A DNA stretch of 32,709 bases from CALACW01 sp002431305 (GTDB lineage: Bacteria; Bacillota; Clostridia; Oscillospirales; Acutalibacteraceae): NCBI GenBank assembly GCA_937890355.1, contig CALACW010000026.1, positions 1-32,709 of the forward strand. The letters are read 5' to 3'. Numbering within the stretch: the first letter of the stretch is position 1; every line of letters begins with the position of its first letter. The notes under the pieces were generated by a model. The model made no database searches. It saw nothing but the letters and a program-made list of their open reading frames with translations, and had not been told where the DNA came from. The translations under genes were made by a program, and so were the position numbers. Below, piece after piece: positions 1 to 8,036 of this stretch.

Positions 1-17
1 TTTTTGTCTAATACGTC

Positions 18-46
18 TTTACATTTTAACATAAGTGTGATATACT
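18..46 (+). promoter_or_regulatory. Promoter of hpf
   Basis: TTTACA at 18-23 and TATACT at 41-46 are separated by exactly 17 bp. A TGA triplet directly before the -10 gives an extended -10. Transcription would start near 53, about 70 bases upstream of the hpf start codon. Seen directly in the sequence; use as a sigma-A promoter is inferred. Confidence 0.75.
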
Positions 47-123
47 GTGAATAGGAAAATGAAAGGTGCCAATATTATTATTGAAACCGGTTTTTCCATC
101 ACACACGCAAAGGGGATGTATTT

Positions 124-651
124 ATGTTCATCACGATCATCGGACGTAAATGTACGCCGAGAGAAAATTTTAAGGAAAGGGCGGAAAAAAGGCTTTCCAA
201 ACTTGACAAGTTTTTCGGCGGCGAAGCTGAGGCAAAGATCACCGCAACCGTTGAAAAGTCATGCAAGATCGTCGAAATCACCGTCAACAACAACGGCATG
301 ATTTTCAGAGCGCAGGAACGCGCCGACGAGCTTAACGAAGCTCTTGACAAATGCGTGGACACCCTTATCCGCAAGATACGCAAGAACAAGACTAAGCTTG
401 CAAAGCGTATCCATGACGGAGATTTCGATTCGCTCAATGCCGAGGAGGCTGTCGAGGAGGAGAGAGAATACGACCTCGTACGAACAAAGTCAATATCCGT
501 CAAGCCCGAGAGCATAGAGGAGGCTATACTCCAGATGAACATGCTCGGACATGAATTTTACATGTTCAGAAATTCCGAGACGAATGCAATAAACGTCGTC
601 TACCGCAGAACCGACGGAGGATACGGACTTATCGAACCCGAGGACGGCTGA
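124..651 (+). CDS. hpf: Ribosome hibernation promoting factor, long form
   Basis: A 175-residue protein of the long HPF/RaiA family. It binds the decoding region of the 30S subunit and pairs ribosomes into inactive 100S dimers in stationary phase. Residues 1 to about 100 form the basic ribosome-binding domain (N-terminus MFITIIGRKCTP). An acidic linker with EEAVEEERE follows. Residues from about 114 to 175 form the C-terminal dimerisation domain, with the characteristic EFYMFRNSET and INVVYRRTDGGYGLIEP segments. The length matches the long form of Firmicutes rather than the ~100-residue short form. The start is chosen because AAAGGGGATG lies just upstream of ATG 124. The gene stands alone between its own promoter and a strong terminator. 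In Clostridia a raiA-motif RNA often precedes this gene, but the window begins too close upstream to tell. Confidence 0.96.
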   Translation: MFITIIGRKCTPRENFKERAEKRLSKLDKFFGGEAEAKITATVEKSCKIVEITVNNNGMIFRAQERADELNEALDKCVDTLIRKIRKNKTKLAKRIHDGDFDSLNAEEAVEEEREYDLVRTKSISVKPESIEEAILQMNMLGHEFYMFRNSETNAINVVYRRTDGGYGLIEPEDG

Positions 652-688
652 TTCTGACCGGAATCGGTGATTAATAAAAATAAATATC

Positions 689-726
689 GCGGAGCGGTTT
701 CCCGCTCCGCTTTTGCGTCGTTTTTT
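689..726 (+). terminator. Intrinsic terminator of hpf
   Basis: A perfect 9-bp stem (GCGGAGCGG 689-697, CCGCTCCGC 702-710) with a TTTC loop is followed by TTTTGCG and then six more T residues. It lies 38 bp after the hpf stop codon. Confidence 0.9.
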
Positions 727-808
727 AACCGAGACGCAGACTATTTTTTCAACATTTTATCTTCTTTGTACAGTTTTATTACATCTATCCGGGCATATTT
801 AAATTGAG

Positions 809-845
809 TTTACATATTTACATTACGATAACATTATGATAAACT
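809..845 (+). promoter_or_regulatory. Probable promoter region of the radical SAM gene
   Basis: Two overlapping solutions are visible: TTTACA 809-814 with CATTAT 832-837 (17 bp), and TTTACA 817-822 with TAAACT 840-845 (17 bp). I cannot choose between them from sequence alone. Downstream, GGCGG-TTTTT-CCGCC (856-870) forms a small hairpin that abuts the ribosome-binding site GGGAGG (871-876). Confidence 0.5.
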
Positions 846-884
846 ATTACACAATGGCGGTTTTTCCGCCGGGAGGTAACAACT

Positions 885-2297
885 ATGTCCTTTAAAGACA
901 CCGCAGCAAGAAAAGCCATGAGCATAACGCTCTCAGTTGCAGTAGATCATTTGAGAAAAGACCCGGATAAAAATATCCCTCTTTTCGCGTCGAGACTTCA
1001 GAAGTTTTTCGGCAATATGTTCCCGTCTGACAATTTTAAAAAGATGGCTGCCGCCGCGAAAGATAAAGACAACACTTACGTTAAGCTTATAAAGAATTTA
1101 TTGAATGACGTCGACCCGTCGGTTCTTAAAAAGCTTCTGACAGCAGCCGCTTACGACGCGGGAGTTGTCGGAACCAAAACCGTAAGAGCCAACAGGGAGA
1201 AGCTCAACTGTAATATTCCGTGGCTTATTCTTATGGATCCGACCAGCGCGTGCAACCTTAAATGCAAGGGATGCTGGGCCGCGGAGTACGGTCATAAATT
1301 AAATCTCACGCTTGACGAGATGTCGAGCGTTATAAGACAGGGCAAGGAGCTCGGCACTCACGTTTATATGTACACGGGCGGAGAGCCTCTTATCAGAAAG
1401 AACGATATTATAAAGCTCTGTGAGCAGAATCCCGACTGCGTATTTTTGGCGTATACGAATTCTACGCTCATAGACCAGGCTTTCTGCGACGAGATGAAGA
1501 GAGTCGGAAACCTCGTACTCGCGCTGAGCATCGAGGGTACAAAGGAGAGCAACGACGCGCGCAGAGGCGACGGAATTTACGAAAAGACCGTATCGGCTAT
1601 GGATCTTTTGAAGAAGAACAAGCTCCTGTTCGGACTTTCCGTATGCTATACGAGACTCAACGACGAGTACGTAACGAGCGACGAATTTCTCGATTTGATG
1701 ATTCAAAAGGGCGCGAAGTTCGCGTTTTATTTCAACTACATGCCCGTAGGACACGACGCGGACAAGGAGCTTATCCCCTCACCAGCACAGAGAAAATACA
1801 TGTACTACTGGATTCGCAAAGTCAGAGCGGGCAAGGGCGGAAAACCCATGTTCATTTTCGACTTCCAGGACGACGGCGAGTTCGTCGGCGGATGTATCGC
1901 GGGCGGACGAAATTATTTTCATATCAATTCAAACGGCGATATGGAGCCGTGCGTATTTATTCATTATTCGGATTCGAATATCCGAACCCATACGCTTTTG
2001 GAGGGACTTAAAAATCCGCTCTTCACCGCGTACAGAAAGGGTCAGCCGTTCAACGACAACCATTTAAGACCCTGTCCGATGCTCGAAAATCCCGAAATTT
2101 TACGCCGGATGGTCAAGGAGACGGGCGCAAAATCGACCGATTTAATCGTAGCCGAGGACGTAGACACACTGTGCGGAAGATGCGACGAGTTCGCAATGGA
2201 GTGGAAAGGCGTTGCGGACGAAATCTGGAACTCCACAACTCACCCGAAAACGCATACCCAATATTACCGCGACGGCGGAAAAGCAAAGATGCAGTAA
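885..2297 (+). CDS. Radical SAM protein with SPASM-like C-terminal cluster domain
   Basis: A 470-residue member of COG0535-type radical SAM enzymes. An N-terminal helical region of about 110 residues precedes the core. The SAM-binding 4Fe-4S motif CNLKCKGC supplies C123, C127 and C130, and GGEP (165-168) is the SAM-binding loop. Later cysteines (C337, C356 in INSNGDMEPC, C397, C430 and C433) are arranged as in SPASM or twitch domains that hold auxiliary clusters, so a second cluster is likely. Such proteins modify peptides or small molecules, but no precursor-peptide gene or partner enzyme is adjacent, and the substrate is unknown. It stands alone between a promoter region and a terminator. 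GGGAGG at 871-876 supports ATG 885. Confidence 0.85.
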   Translation: MSFKDTAARKAMSITLSVAVDHLRKDPDKNIPLFASRLQKFFGNMFPSDNFKKMAAAAKDKDNTYVKLIKNLLNDVDPSVLKKLLTAAAYDAGVVGTKTVRANREKLNCNIPWLILMDPTSACNLKCKGCWAAEYGHKLNLTLDEMSSVIRQGKELGTHVYMYTGGEPLIRKNDIIKLCEQNPDCVFLAYTNSTLIDQAFCDEMKRVGNLVLALSIEGTKESNDARRGDGIYEKTVSAMDLLKKNKLLFGLSVCYTRLNDEYVTSDEFLDLMIQKGAKFAFYFNYMPVGHDADKELIPSPAQRKYMYYWIRKVRAGKGGKPMFIFDFQDDGEFVGGCIAGGRNYFHINSNGDMEPCVFIHYSDSNIRTHTLLEGLKNPLFTAYRKGQPFNDNHLRPCPMLENPEILRRMVKETGAKSTDLIVAEDVDTLCGRCDEFAMEWKGVADEIWNSTTHPKTHTQYYRDGGKAKMQ

Positions 2298-2303
2298 AAA
2301 ACA

Positions 2304-2345
2304 GCGCGAAGGTCTTGAGAAAATCATCTCCTTCGTGCTTTTTTA
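2304..2345 (+). terminator. Intrinsic terminator of the radical SAM gene
   Basis: GCGCGAAGG (2304-2312) pairs with CCTTCGTGC (2330-2338) with one G-U pair, followed by a T-run at 2339-2344. It starts 6 bp after the stop codon. Confidence 0.85.
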
Positions 2346-2357
2346 TTAATATTTAAG

Positions 2358-2386
2358 TGGACATTCTTTTTTTGTTATGATATATT
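2358..2386 (+). promoter_or_regulatory. Promoter of the metF-metH operon
   Basis: TGGACA (2358-2363) and TATATT (2381-2386) are spaced by 17 bp, with TGA directly before the -10. The resulting leader of about 30 bases is too short to hold a SAM or cobalamin riboswitch. Confidence 0.7.
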
Positions 2387-2422
2387 TTATAAGGAAGAGT
2401 TTTTTATTTTGAGGAGAGAATC

Positions 2423-3307
2423 ATGAGGATTGACGAAATATTAAAAAGCGATAAAATCTCGCTTTCATTTGAAGTTTTCCCGCCCAAAACGGATTCATCA
2501 TTCGCTTCCGTAAAAAAAGCCGTCGGCGAAATCGCCGGAATGTACCCCTCGTTCATGTCCGTCACATACGGCGCGGGAGGCGGAACGAGCGCATATACGC
2601 TCAATATTGCAAAAAGCATAAACGACATTTATTCCGTCCCGTCGCTTGCGCACTTAACATGCATTTCCTCAACGAAAAAGACCGTGGAAACGCGCATTGA
2701 GGATATTAAAAACGCGGGCATAGAGAACATCCTCGCTCTGCGCGGAGATATTCCGGCAGACGGAAAGTTCGGCACGGATTTTCTGCCGGAGTACCGCCAC
2801 GCGACCGAGCTTATCGAGGACATCAAAAAGCACGGCGATTTCTGCATAGGATGCGCGTGCTATCCCGAGACTCACCCCGAGAGCGCAAACCGTGAGGAGG
2901 ATATTTCATACCTTAAGGTCAAACAGGACGCGGGATGTAATTTTTTCACGACTCAGATGTTTTTCGACAACGATATTTTTTATAAATTCTATGACGAAGC
3001 GCTGAACGCGGGCATAAGCGTACCCGTCGCCGCGGGAATCATGCCCATTACGAATATAAAACAGCTTGAACGCGCTTCAACGCTTTCAAATTCGTTCATT
3101 CCCGAAAAATTACGCCGTATCGCCGATAAATTCGGATCAAATCCTACAGCCATGAAGCAGGCGGGAATCTACTACTGCATTGACCAGATTTTCGACCTTA
3201 TCGCCTCGGGCGTTACGAATATTCACATATACTCAATGAACAAGCCCGACTGCGCGCGAATGATTAAAAACGCCGTCGACCCGTTAAGAGGCTTAGGCGA
3301 TGAATAA
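2423..3307 (+). CDS. metF: 5,10-methylenetetrahydrofolate reductase
   Basis: A 294-residue TIM-barrel flavoprotein. It reduces 5,10-methylene-THF to 5-methyl-THF, the methyl donor for methionine synthase. Visible family motifs are SFEVFPPK (residues 15-22; E17 matches the catalytic Glu28 of E. coli MetF), ALRGD (D109 in the FAD/folate site), and FFTTQMFFD (174-182). Length equals the bacterial enzyme. The start has GAGGAGAG upstream. It is the first gene of an operon: its stop codon overlaps the next start by 8 bp, and metH follows. In acetogens the same enzyme serves the Wood-Ljungdahl pathway, but no genes of that pathway are present here, so a methionine role is the natural reading. Confidence 0.96.
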   Translation: MRIDEILKSDKISLSFEVFPPKTDSSFASVKKAVGEIAGMYPSFMSVTYGAGGGTSAYTLNIAKSINDIYSVPSLAHLTCISSTKKTVETRIEDIKNAGIENILALRGDIPADGKFGTDFLPEYRHATELIEDIKKHGDFCIGCACYPETHPESANREEDISYLKVKQDAGCNFFTTQMFFDNDIFYKFYDEALNAGISVPVAAGIMPITNIKQLERASTLSNSFIPEKLRRIADKFGSNPTAMKQAGIYYCIDQIFDLIASGVTNIHIYSMNKPDCARMIKNAVDPLRGLGDE

Positions 3308-3893
3308 CGTTATAACCTTAAAATACGACGAACCCGCATATAACCGCAGGGAAATTCTCCGTTACATGGGACAGAAAACGCCCGACGAAATATCGGAAAG
3401 GCTTATAGACAGGTGCGTTCTGCTCACCTCGGGCAAACTCGAATTAAAAGTCTGTTACGCGATGTACCCACTTAAAATCGAGGGTAACGCCGTCATGTTC
3501 GCGGGTGAAAAGATTATAAGCGAAAACCTCGCTAAAAACCTCGCCGGATGCAAAAGCGTTATACTCTTCGCCGCTACAGCGGGGCTTACCATGGACAGGC
3601 TTACGTTTAAATACTCGTCTCTCGACTCAGCCGTACACGCGTGTTTGCAGGCAACGGGAGCCGAGAGGGTCGAGAGCCTGTGCGATGTATTTAATAACGA
3701 AATAAAGGAAAAATATATTACTTCTCCGAGATACAGCCCGGGCTACGGCGACGTAGGACTTGAAAATCAGCGAATTTTTTTCCGTCTGCTCGACTGCCCG
3801 AAAAATATCGGCGTAAGTCTCGGTGACGACCTTATGATGAAGCCGACGAAGTCCGTTACTGCTTTTATCGGAATAAAGGGTGAGAAGAAATGA
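3300..3893 (+). CDS. Methionine synthase reactivation-domain protein (stand-alone)
   Basis: A 197-residue protein equivalent to the C-terminal AdoMet-binding activation domain of E. coli MetH. That domain donates a methyl group from SAM during reductive methylation of oxidised cob(II)alamin. The family signature is visible as RYSPGYGD (144-151, corresponding to the RxxxGY SAM-binding motif) and MMKPTKSVTA (179-188). It overlaps metF by 8 bp and metH by 4 bp (ATGA), so the three are translationally coupled. The adjacent MetH lacks this domain, which supports the assignment: the split form acts in trans. The electron donor is not identified here. Confidence 0.9.
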   Translation: MNNVITLKYDEPAYNRREILRYMGQKTPDEISERLIDRCVLLTSGKLELKVCYAMYPLKIEGNAVMFAGEKIISENLAKNLAGCKSVILFAATAGLTMDRLTFKYSSLDSAVHACLQATGAERVESLCDVFNNEIKEKYITSPRYSPGYGDVGLENQRIFFRLLDCPKNIGVSLGDDLMMKPTKSVTAFIGIKGEKK

Positions 3894-6280
3894 ATGTACT
3901 CGAATATATTAAGAATAATTTTCTATATTTTGACGGCGGATTCGGCACGCTTTTATACGAACGCGGACTGCCCGCCGGAGTCGCGCCCGAGAGGTGGAAT
4001 ATTACAAATCCCGACGACATAACCGATATTCACAAGTCGTATTTTGACGCGGGAAGCAACGTCGCATCAACAAACACGTTCGGAGCGAGCATATTAAAAT
4101 TCGACGAAAACGAGCTTGACGATATAGTAAAAAACGCCGTACAAAACGCGGACAGGGCGCGGAATCTTACCGACAGCAGCGAACCTAAATTTATCGCTCT
4201 GGACATAGGTCCGACGGGCAAAATGTTAAAACCGTTCGGCGACCTCGAATTCGAGGAATGCGTAAACATATTCGCACACACCGTAAAACTCGGCGTAAAA
4301 TACGGCGTCGACCTCGTGATAATCGAGACTATGAACGACTCGCTCGAAACGAAAGCCGCGCTTCTCGCCGTAAAGGAAAATTCGAACCTGCCGGTATTTG
4401 TTTCAAACGTATACGGTTCGGATTCAAAATTAATGTCGGGCGCAGACCCGTACGCAATGGCGGCAATGCTCGAGGGCATGGGCGCTGACGCAGTCGGAAT
4501 GAACTGCTCGTTAGGACCAAAACAGCTCGAACCCACGGCGCTCAAACTGCTTGATGTACTGAGCGTTCCGATGATAATGCAGCCGAACGCGGGACTTCCC
4601 GAGACAGTAAACGGCAAAACGGTATTCAACGTTTCCGTCGAGGAATACGCCGAGGTCATGACTTCGCTTTGTAAAAAAGGACTTCGCATAATGGGCGGAT
4701 GCTGCGGAACAACGCCCGAATATATAAGAGCATTAAGAAATGCAACTAAGGATTTAACGCCCGTCGAAATTACGAAAAAAAACCTCTCCGTCGTCTCGTC
4801 GTACACCCACGCGGTCAGAATCGGCGAAAAGCCCGTACTGATAGGCGAACGAATTAACCCGACGGGCAAAAAAAGATTCAAGCAGGCGTTAAAGGAACAC
4901 GACATGTCCTACATTCTCGCCCAGGGAGTCGAACAGCAGGACGCGGGCGCACATATTCTCGACGTAAACACAGGCATTCCCGAGGTCGACGAAAAGGCAA
5001 TTCTTACAGACACAGTAAGAGAGCTTCAGGCGGTTATCAACCTTCCGTTACAGATAGATTCTGCCCTGCCCGAGGCAATGGAAAGCGCTCTTAGAATCTA
5101 CAACGGCAAAGCCATGATAAATTCCGTAAACGGCAAAGAGGAATCAATGGAAACGATATTCCCTCTCGTCAAAAAATACGGAGGCGTCGTCGTCGCGCTG
5201 ACTCTCGACCAGAACGGAATCCCCGACACATGGCAGGAACGGGTTAATATCGCCGAAAGAATATTAAAAAAAGCCGCGGAATACGGTATCGATAAAAAAG
5301 ATATAATTTTCGACACGCTGTGCATGACAGTAAGCGCAGACAAAAACGCGGCGATTACGACCGTCAGGGCATTAAAAGAGATAAAACAGCGCTTTGGCTG
5401 TCACACGTCGCTGGGCGTTTCAAACGTTTCGTTCGGACTCCCGCAAAGGGATATAGTAAACGGCGCATTCTTCTCATTCGCACTGGAAAACGGACTCGAC
5501 GCGGGCATTATCAACCCGAATTCGGCTGAAATAATGAAAACGTACAAGGCGTACAACGTTCTGCATGCAAACGACGAAAACTGCTCGGAATATATCGCGT
5601 TCGCCGAATCGGTCGAGGTTGTGTCAAAAACACAGAACGCGGTCAAAAAGCAGTCAAACGCTCCCGAAACGCTGTACGACGCGGTCATAAAGGGGTTTAA
5701 GGACTTAGCCCAAACGCTTACAAAGGACGCGCTGAAAATGCGCGAGCCGTTAGACGTTGTAAACAAGGATTTAATCCCCGCTCTCGACGAGGTCGGCAGA
5801 GCGTACGAGGAAAAGAGAGCGTACCTGCCCCAGCTTTTGATGAGCGCGGAGGCGGCAAAGTCGGCGTTCTCTGTCATTAAAAACTCAATGAGCGGTAAAA
5901 ACGGCGAGTCAAAAGGCACGTTCGTAATCGCGACGGTCAAAAACGACGTTCACGATATAGGTAAAAACATTGTAAAACTTCTGCTCGAAAATTACGGATA
6001 CGAGGTTATCGATTTGGGCAAGGACGTAAGCGCACAGTCCGTAGTCGACGCGGTCATAAAATATCACGCGCCGATAGCGGGACTAAGCGCCCTGATGACG
6101 ACTACCCTGCCGTCCATGGAGCAGACGGTAAAGCTCATAAAGAAAAAAGCTCCGTGGTGCAAAACCGTCGTCGGCGGAGCGGTGCTTACTAAGGAGTACG
6201 CCGAGAGCATAGGCGCGGACAAGTATTCATCCGACGCGATGGAAACGGTAAGATATGCGGAAAAAGTGCTGAATAATTAA
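3890..6280 (+). CDS. metH: Cobalamin-dependent methionine synthase (lacking the activation domain)
   Basis: A 796-residue enzyme that transfers a methyl group from 5-methyl-THF to homocysteine through cobalamin. Domains in order: homocysteine/Zn domain about 1-285, with C206 (MNCSLGP) and C271/C272 (GGCCGTTP) as Zn ligands; pterin-binding domain about 305-570 (GERINPTGKKRFK at 319-331); helical cap about 590-670; and the B12-binding Rossmann domain about 675-796, with the base-off histidine H688 in DVHDIGKN. It ends where E. coli MetH would continue into its activation domain, which is encoded by the gene just upstream. Start ATG overlaps the previous stop as ATGA, with GGTGAGAAG upstream. 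Confidence 0.97.
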   Translation: MNVLEYIKNNFLYFDGGFGTLLYERGLPAGVAPERWNITNPDDITDIHKSYFDAGSNVASTNTFGASILKFDENELDDIVKNAVQNADRARNLTDSSEPKFIALDIGPTGKMLKPFGDLEFEECVNIFAHTVKLGVKYGVDLVIIETMNDSLETKAALLAVKENSNLPVFVSNVYGSDSKLMSGADPYAMAAMLEGMGADAVGMNCSLGPKQLEPTALKLLDVLSVPMIMQPNAGLPETVNGKTVFNVSVEEYAEVMTSLCKKGLRIMGGCCGTTPEYIRALRNATKDLTPVEITKKNLSVVSSYTHAVRIGEKPVLIGERINPTGKKRFKQALKEHDMSYILAQGVEQQDAGAHILDVNTGIPEVDEKAILTDTVRELQAVINLPLQIDSALPEAMESALRIYNGKAMINSVNGKEESMETIFPLVKKYGGVVVALTLDQNGIPDTWQERVNIAERILKKAAEYGIDKKDIIFDTLCMTVSADKNAAITTVRALKEIKQRFGCHTSLGVSNVSFGLPQRDIVNGAFFSFALENGLDAGIINPNSAEIMKTYKAYNVLHANDENCSEYIAFAESVEVVSKTQNAVKKQSNAPETLYDAVIKGFKDLAQTLTKDALKMREPLDVVNKDLIPALDEVGRAYEEKRAYLPQLLMSAEAAKSAFSVIKNSMSGKNGESKGTFVIATVKNDVHDIGKNIVKLLLENYGYEVIDLGKDVSAQSVVDAVIKYHAPIAGLSALMTTTLPSMEQTVKLIKKKAPWCKTVVGGAVLTKEYAESIGADKYSSDAMETVRYAEKVLNN

Positions 6281-6311
6281 TTTATCATTCTGAAGAGCAA
6301 ACATTCTTTAT

Positions 6312-6460
6312 GTAGGGGAAGATATCATCTTCCCGCATGAGACTGACGTGTCTATGAATAATAACAATGCGTCAGCAATATGAAATCTTCGGTTTTCCGT
6401 CGGCAAAATCATATTTTAAAATCCCTGCCTTTACCCCGGGAAGACAATGTCTTCCCCTAC
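6312..6460 (+). mobile_element. E1 palindromic repeat element, copy A
   Basis: A 149-bp non-coding element bounded by GTAGGGGAAG and CTTCCCCTAC. Its ~24-bp terminal inverted repeats are themselves palindromes (GGGAAGA...TCTTCCC), so each end can form its own hairpin. Three other copies lie near 10063, 18497 and 25151. The core words GCGTCAGCAATATGAAAT and GCCTTTACCC are shared. In this copy the left palindrome carries a paired change, GAC...GTC to GAT...ATC, so dyad symmetry is kept. It starts 31 bp after metH and may stop transcription, though there is no T-run. No transposase is visible, so a MITE-like nature is inferred. Confidence 0.8.
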
Positions 6461-6502
6461 AAAATAATGTTTACGCTTTGGAATATAAATTATTGTTTTC
6501 TA

Positions 6503-6531
6503 TTGACAAAAAATGTTGTCTACGATAAAAT
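6503..6531 (+). promoter_or_regulatory. Promoter of the dockerin-protein gene
   Basis: A consensus TTGACA (6503-6508) and a TAAAAT (6526-6531) are separated by 17 bp. The start codon lies 22 bp downstream of the -10. Confidence 0.8.
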
Positions 6532-6552
6532 TAAAATCGGAGGTTGATACTT

Positions 6553-7950
6553 ATGAACTTAAAGCTCAAATCAGCGCTTATTTCCGTTACCGCGGTTATC
6601 GCGGTTTTCCTGAGCGTCGGCGCATACGCCGCTGAGGGCGCGGAGAACAAGGACGTCACTGCCGGCGGAACGCTTATCGCCGAGGACGTATCCGGAATAA
6701 CGGACGAGGACGACTTAACTAAAAGATTTAACGAAATTACCGTTCCCGCCGAGAACAATACTAAAAAACGCGAAGATCCGCCCATTATCAAACACAACGT
6801 TATAATGGGCGATACAAATAAGGACGGCAAAGTTACCGCGGCGGACGCAAGACTTGCGTTAAGAGCTGCCGCAAATCTTGAGGAACTCGATATATTCTCG
6901 ACAATCGCCGCAGACATAGGCAACGACAGAGTTGTTACGGCTGTTGAGGCAAGAGAAATTCTCCGCGTTGCGGCAAGACTTTCGACATTTGACAATATGC
7001 ACAAGCATTCGGTAGAGGAGTCGCCCGAAGTTCCCGCGACATGCACCGAGAACGGAAAGACTTCAACTATCTACTGCTCGACATGTTCAATGATATTCAA
7101 AGAGCATGAGATTATCCCCGCCGGTCACAAAGTCGTACGCACCGAGGTTCCCCCCACCTGCACAGAGCCCGGATATACGTATGTCGACAAGTGCGAGAGA
7201 TGCGGTGAGATTATCGCTAAGGGCGACGAAATTCCCGCCAAGGGTCATACTCCCGCAGACGACGGCGCACACTGCAAGGATTGCGGAGAGCTTTATAATC
7301 CCAGTAAAGCAATTACCGATTTTGCAAACGGCGATTTCGAGTTAAAAGGCAAAGAATATACCCGCACCGCCGAAAAGGATGAAAAAGAGATTAAGGCACA
7401 GCCTGCCGATAAATCCGTAACTAAAATAGCGTTTAAAGACGAGAACATGAAAATGACGGTCGATACGGGAAGTGTAAACTTCGGTATTACCGCTATGAAA
7501 ACTCCGTACAGCTACAGAAGCTATCTTTACTCGGACACCCTCGGTCTTTCCACAAGATACGGCGAAACTCTTATCCGTCTTTTTAAGGCTCATCCCAATC
7601 TTCAGATGATTCTCTTAAACGAAGACAACGAAAATGACGATTACACTGTTACAAAAACAGTATTCAACGGCAAAAATGTTACCGCGTACAAATCTGTTTC
7701 GGAAACCGGAGCCGTTGATATCATCTACGTCGACGGCGATAAACTCGTTGCTTTCGAGGGTTCGACCGCGTCAAATCCCGACGTTTTCAACGGATATATT
7801 GTCGATGAATTCAAAACCGGTGCGAGCGATATAACTTATAATTCCGACGATTATAAGGAGGTAGGAAACAGAACGTTCCTGCTCGCGCTGTCCGGATATA
7901 TTGATTACGAATATTTAGACATCATCGATTTTCTTGAGAAAATGCTGTAA
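6553..7950 (+). CDS. Secreted dockerin protein with Cys-rich CxxC repeats
   Basis: A 465-residue exported protein of unknown exact function. A signal peptide (residues 1-26, cut after AYA) is followed by a low-complexity acidic stretch. A type-I dockerin-like pair lies at about 86-146: the first calcium loop in GDTNKDGKVTAADARLALR is canonical, the second (DIGNDRVVTAVEA) is degenerate. Then come Cys-rich modules with PATCTENG and CSTCS, PPTCTEPGY and CERCG, and CKDCG (about 160-246). The same modules occur in the large protein at 30051-32669. The last ~215 residues (TDFANGDFELKG onwards) are unrecognised, mainly polar and beta-rich. ATG 6553 is preferred because GGAGG at 6539-6543 is 9 bp upstream; an in-frame TTG at 6544 is too close to it. 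It probably docks on a cohesin-bearing surface protein. Confidence 0.85.
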   Translation: MNLKLKSALISVTAVIAVFLSVGAYAAEGAENKDVTAGGTLIAEDVSGITDEDDLTKRFNEITVPAENNTKKREDPPIIKHNVIMGDTNKDGKVTAADARLALRAAANLEELDIFSTIAADIGNDRVVTAVEAREILRVAARLSTFDNMHKHSVEESPEVPATCTENGKTSTIYCSTCSMIFKEHEIIPAGHKVVRTEVPPTCTEPGYTYVDKCERCGEIIAKGDEIPAKGHTPADDGAHCKDCGELYNPSKAITDFANGDFELKGKEYTRTAEKDEKEIKAQPADKSVTKIAFKDENMKMTVDTGSVNFGITAMKTPYSYRSYLYSDTLGLSTRYGETLIRLFKAHPNLQMILLNEDNENDDYTVTKTVFNGKNVTAYKSVSETGAVDIIYVDGDKLVAFEGSTASNPDVFNGYIVDEFKTGASDITYNSDDYKEVGNRTFLLALSGYIDYEYLDIIDFLEKML

Positions 7951-7965
7951 TTAAGCTATTTACCG

Positions 7966-8010
7966 ACCGCCCCGCGACGGAGTCAGACTACCCCGTCGGG
8001 GCGGTTTTTA
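7966..8010 (+). terminator. Intrinsic terminator after the dockerin gene
   Basis: ACCGCCCCG...ACGG (7966-7980) pairs with CCGTCGGGGCGGT (7993-8005) with a 2-base bulge, followed by TTTTT. It sits only 27 bp before the GH127 start codon. Confidence 0.88.
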
Positions 8011-8036
8011 TATGAATTTCTTAACGGAGTAAAATA

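Noticed and set aside
1..123. raiA-motif RNA upstream of hpf
   Set aside because: A good promoter sits at 18-46, leaving only a 70-base leader. Any such RNA would lie outside the window.
4030..4905. A 291-codon minus-strand frame inside metH
   Set aside because: Ser/Phe-rich shadow of the metH coding frame; no ribosome-binding site or family similarity.
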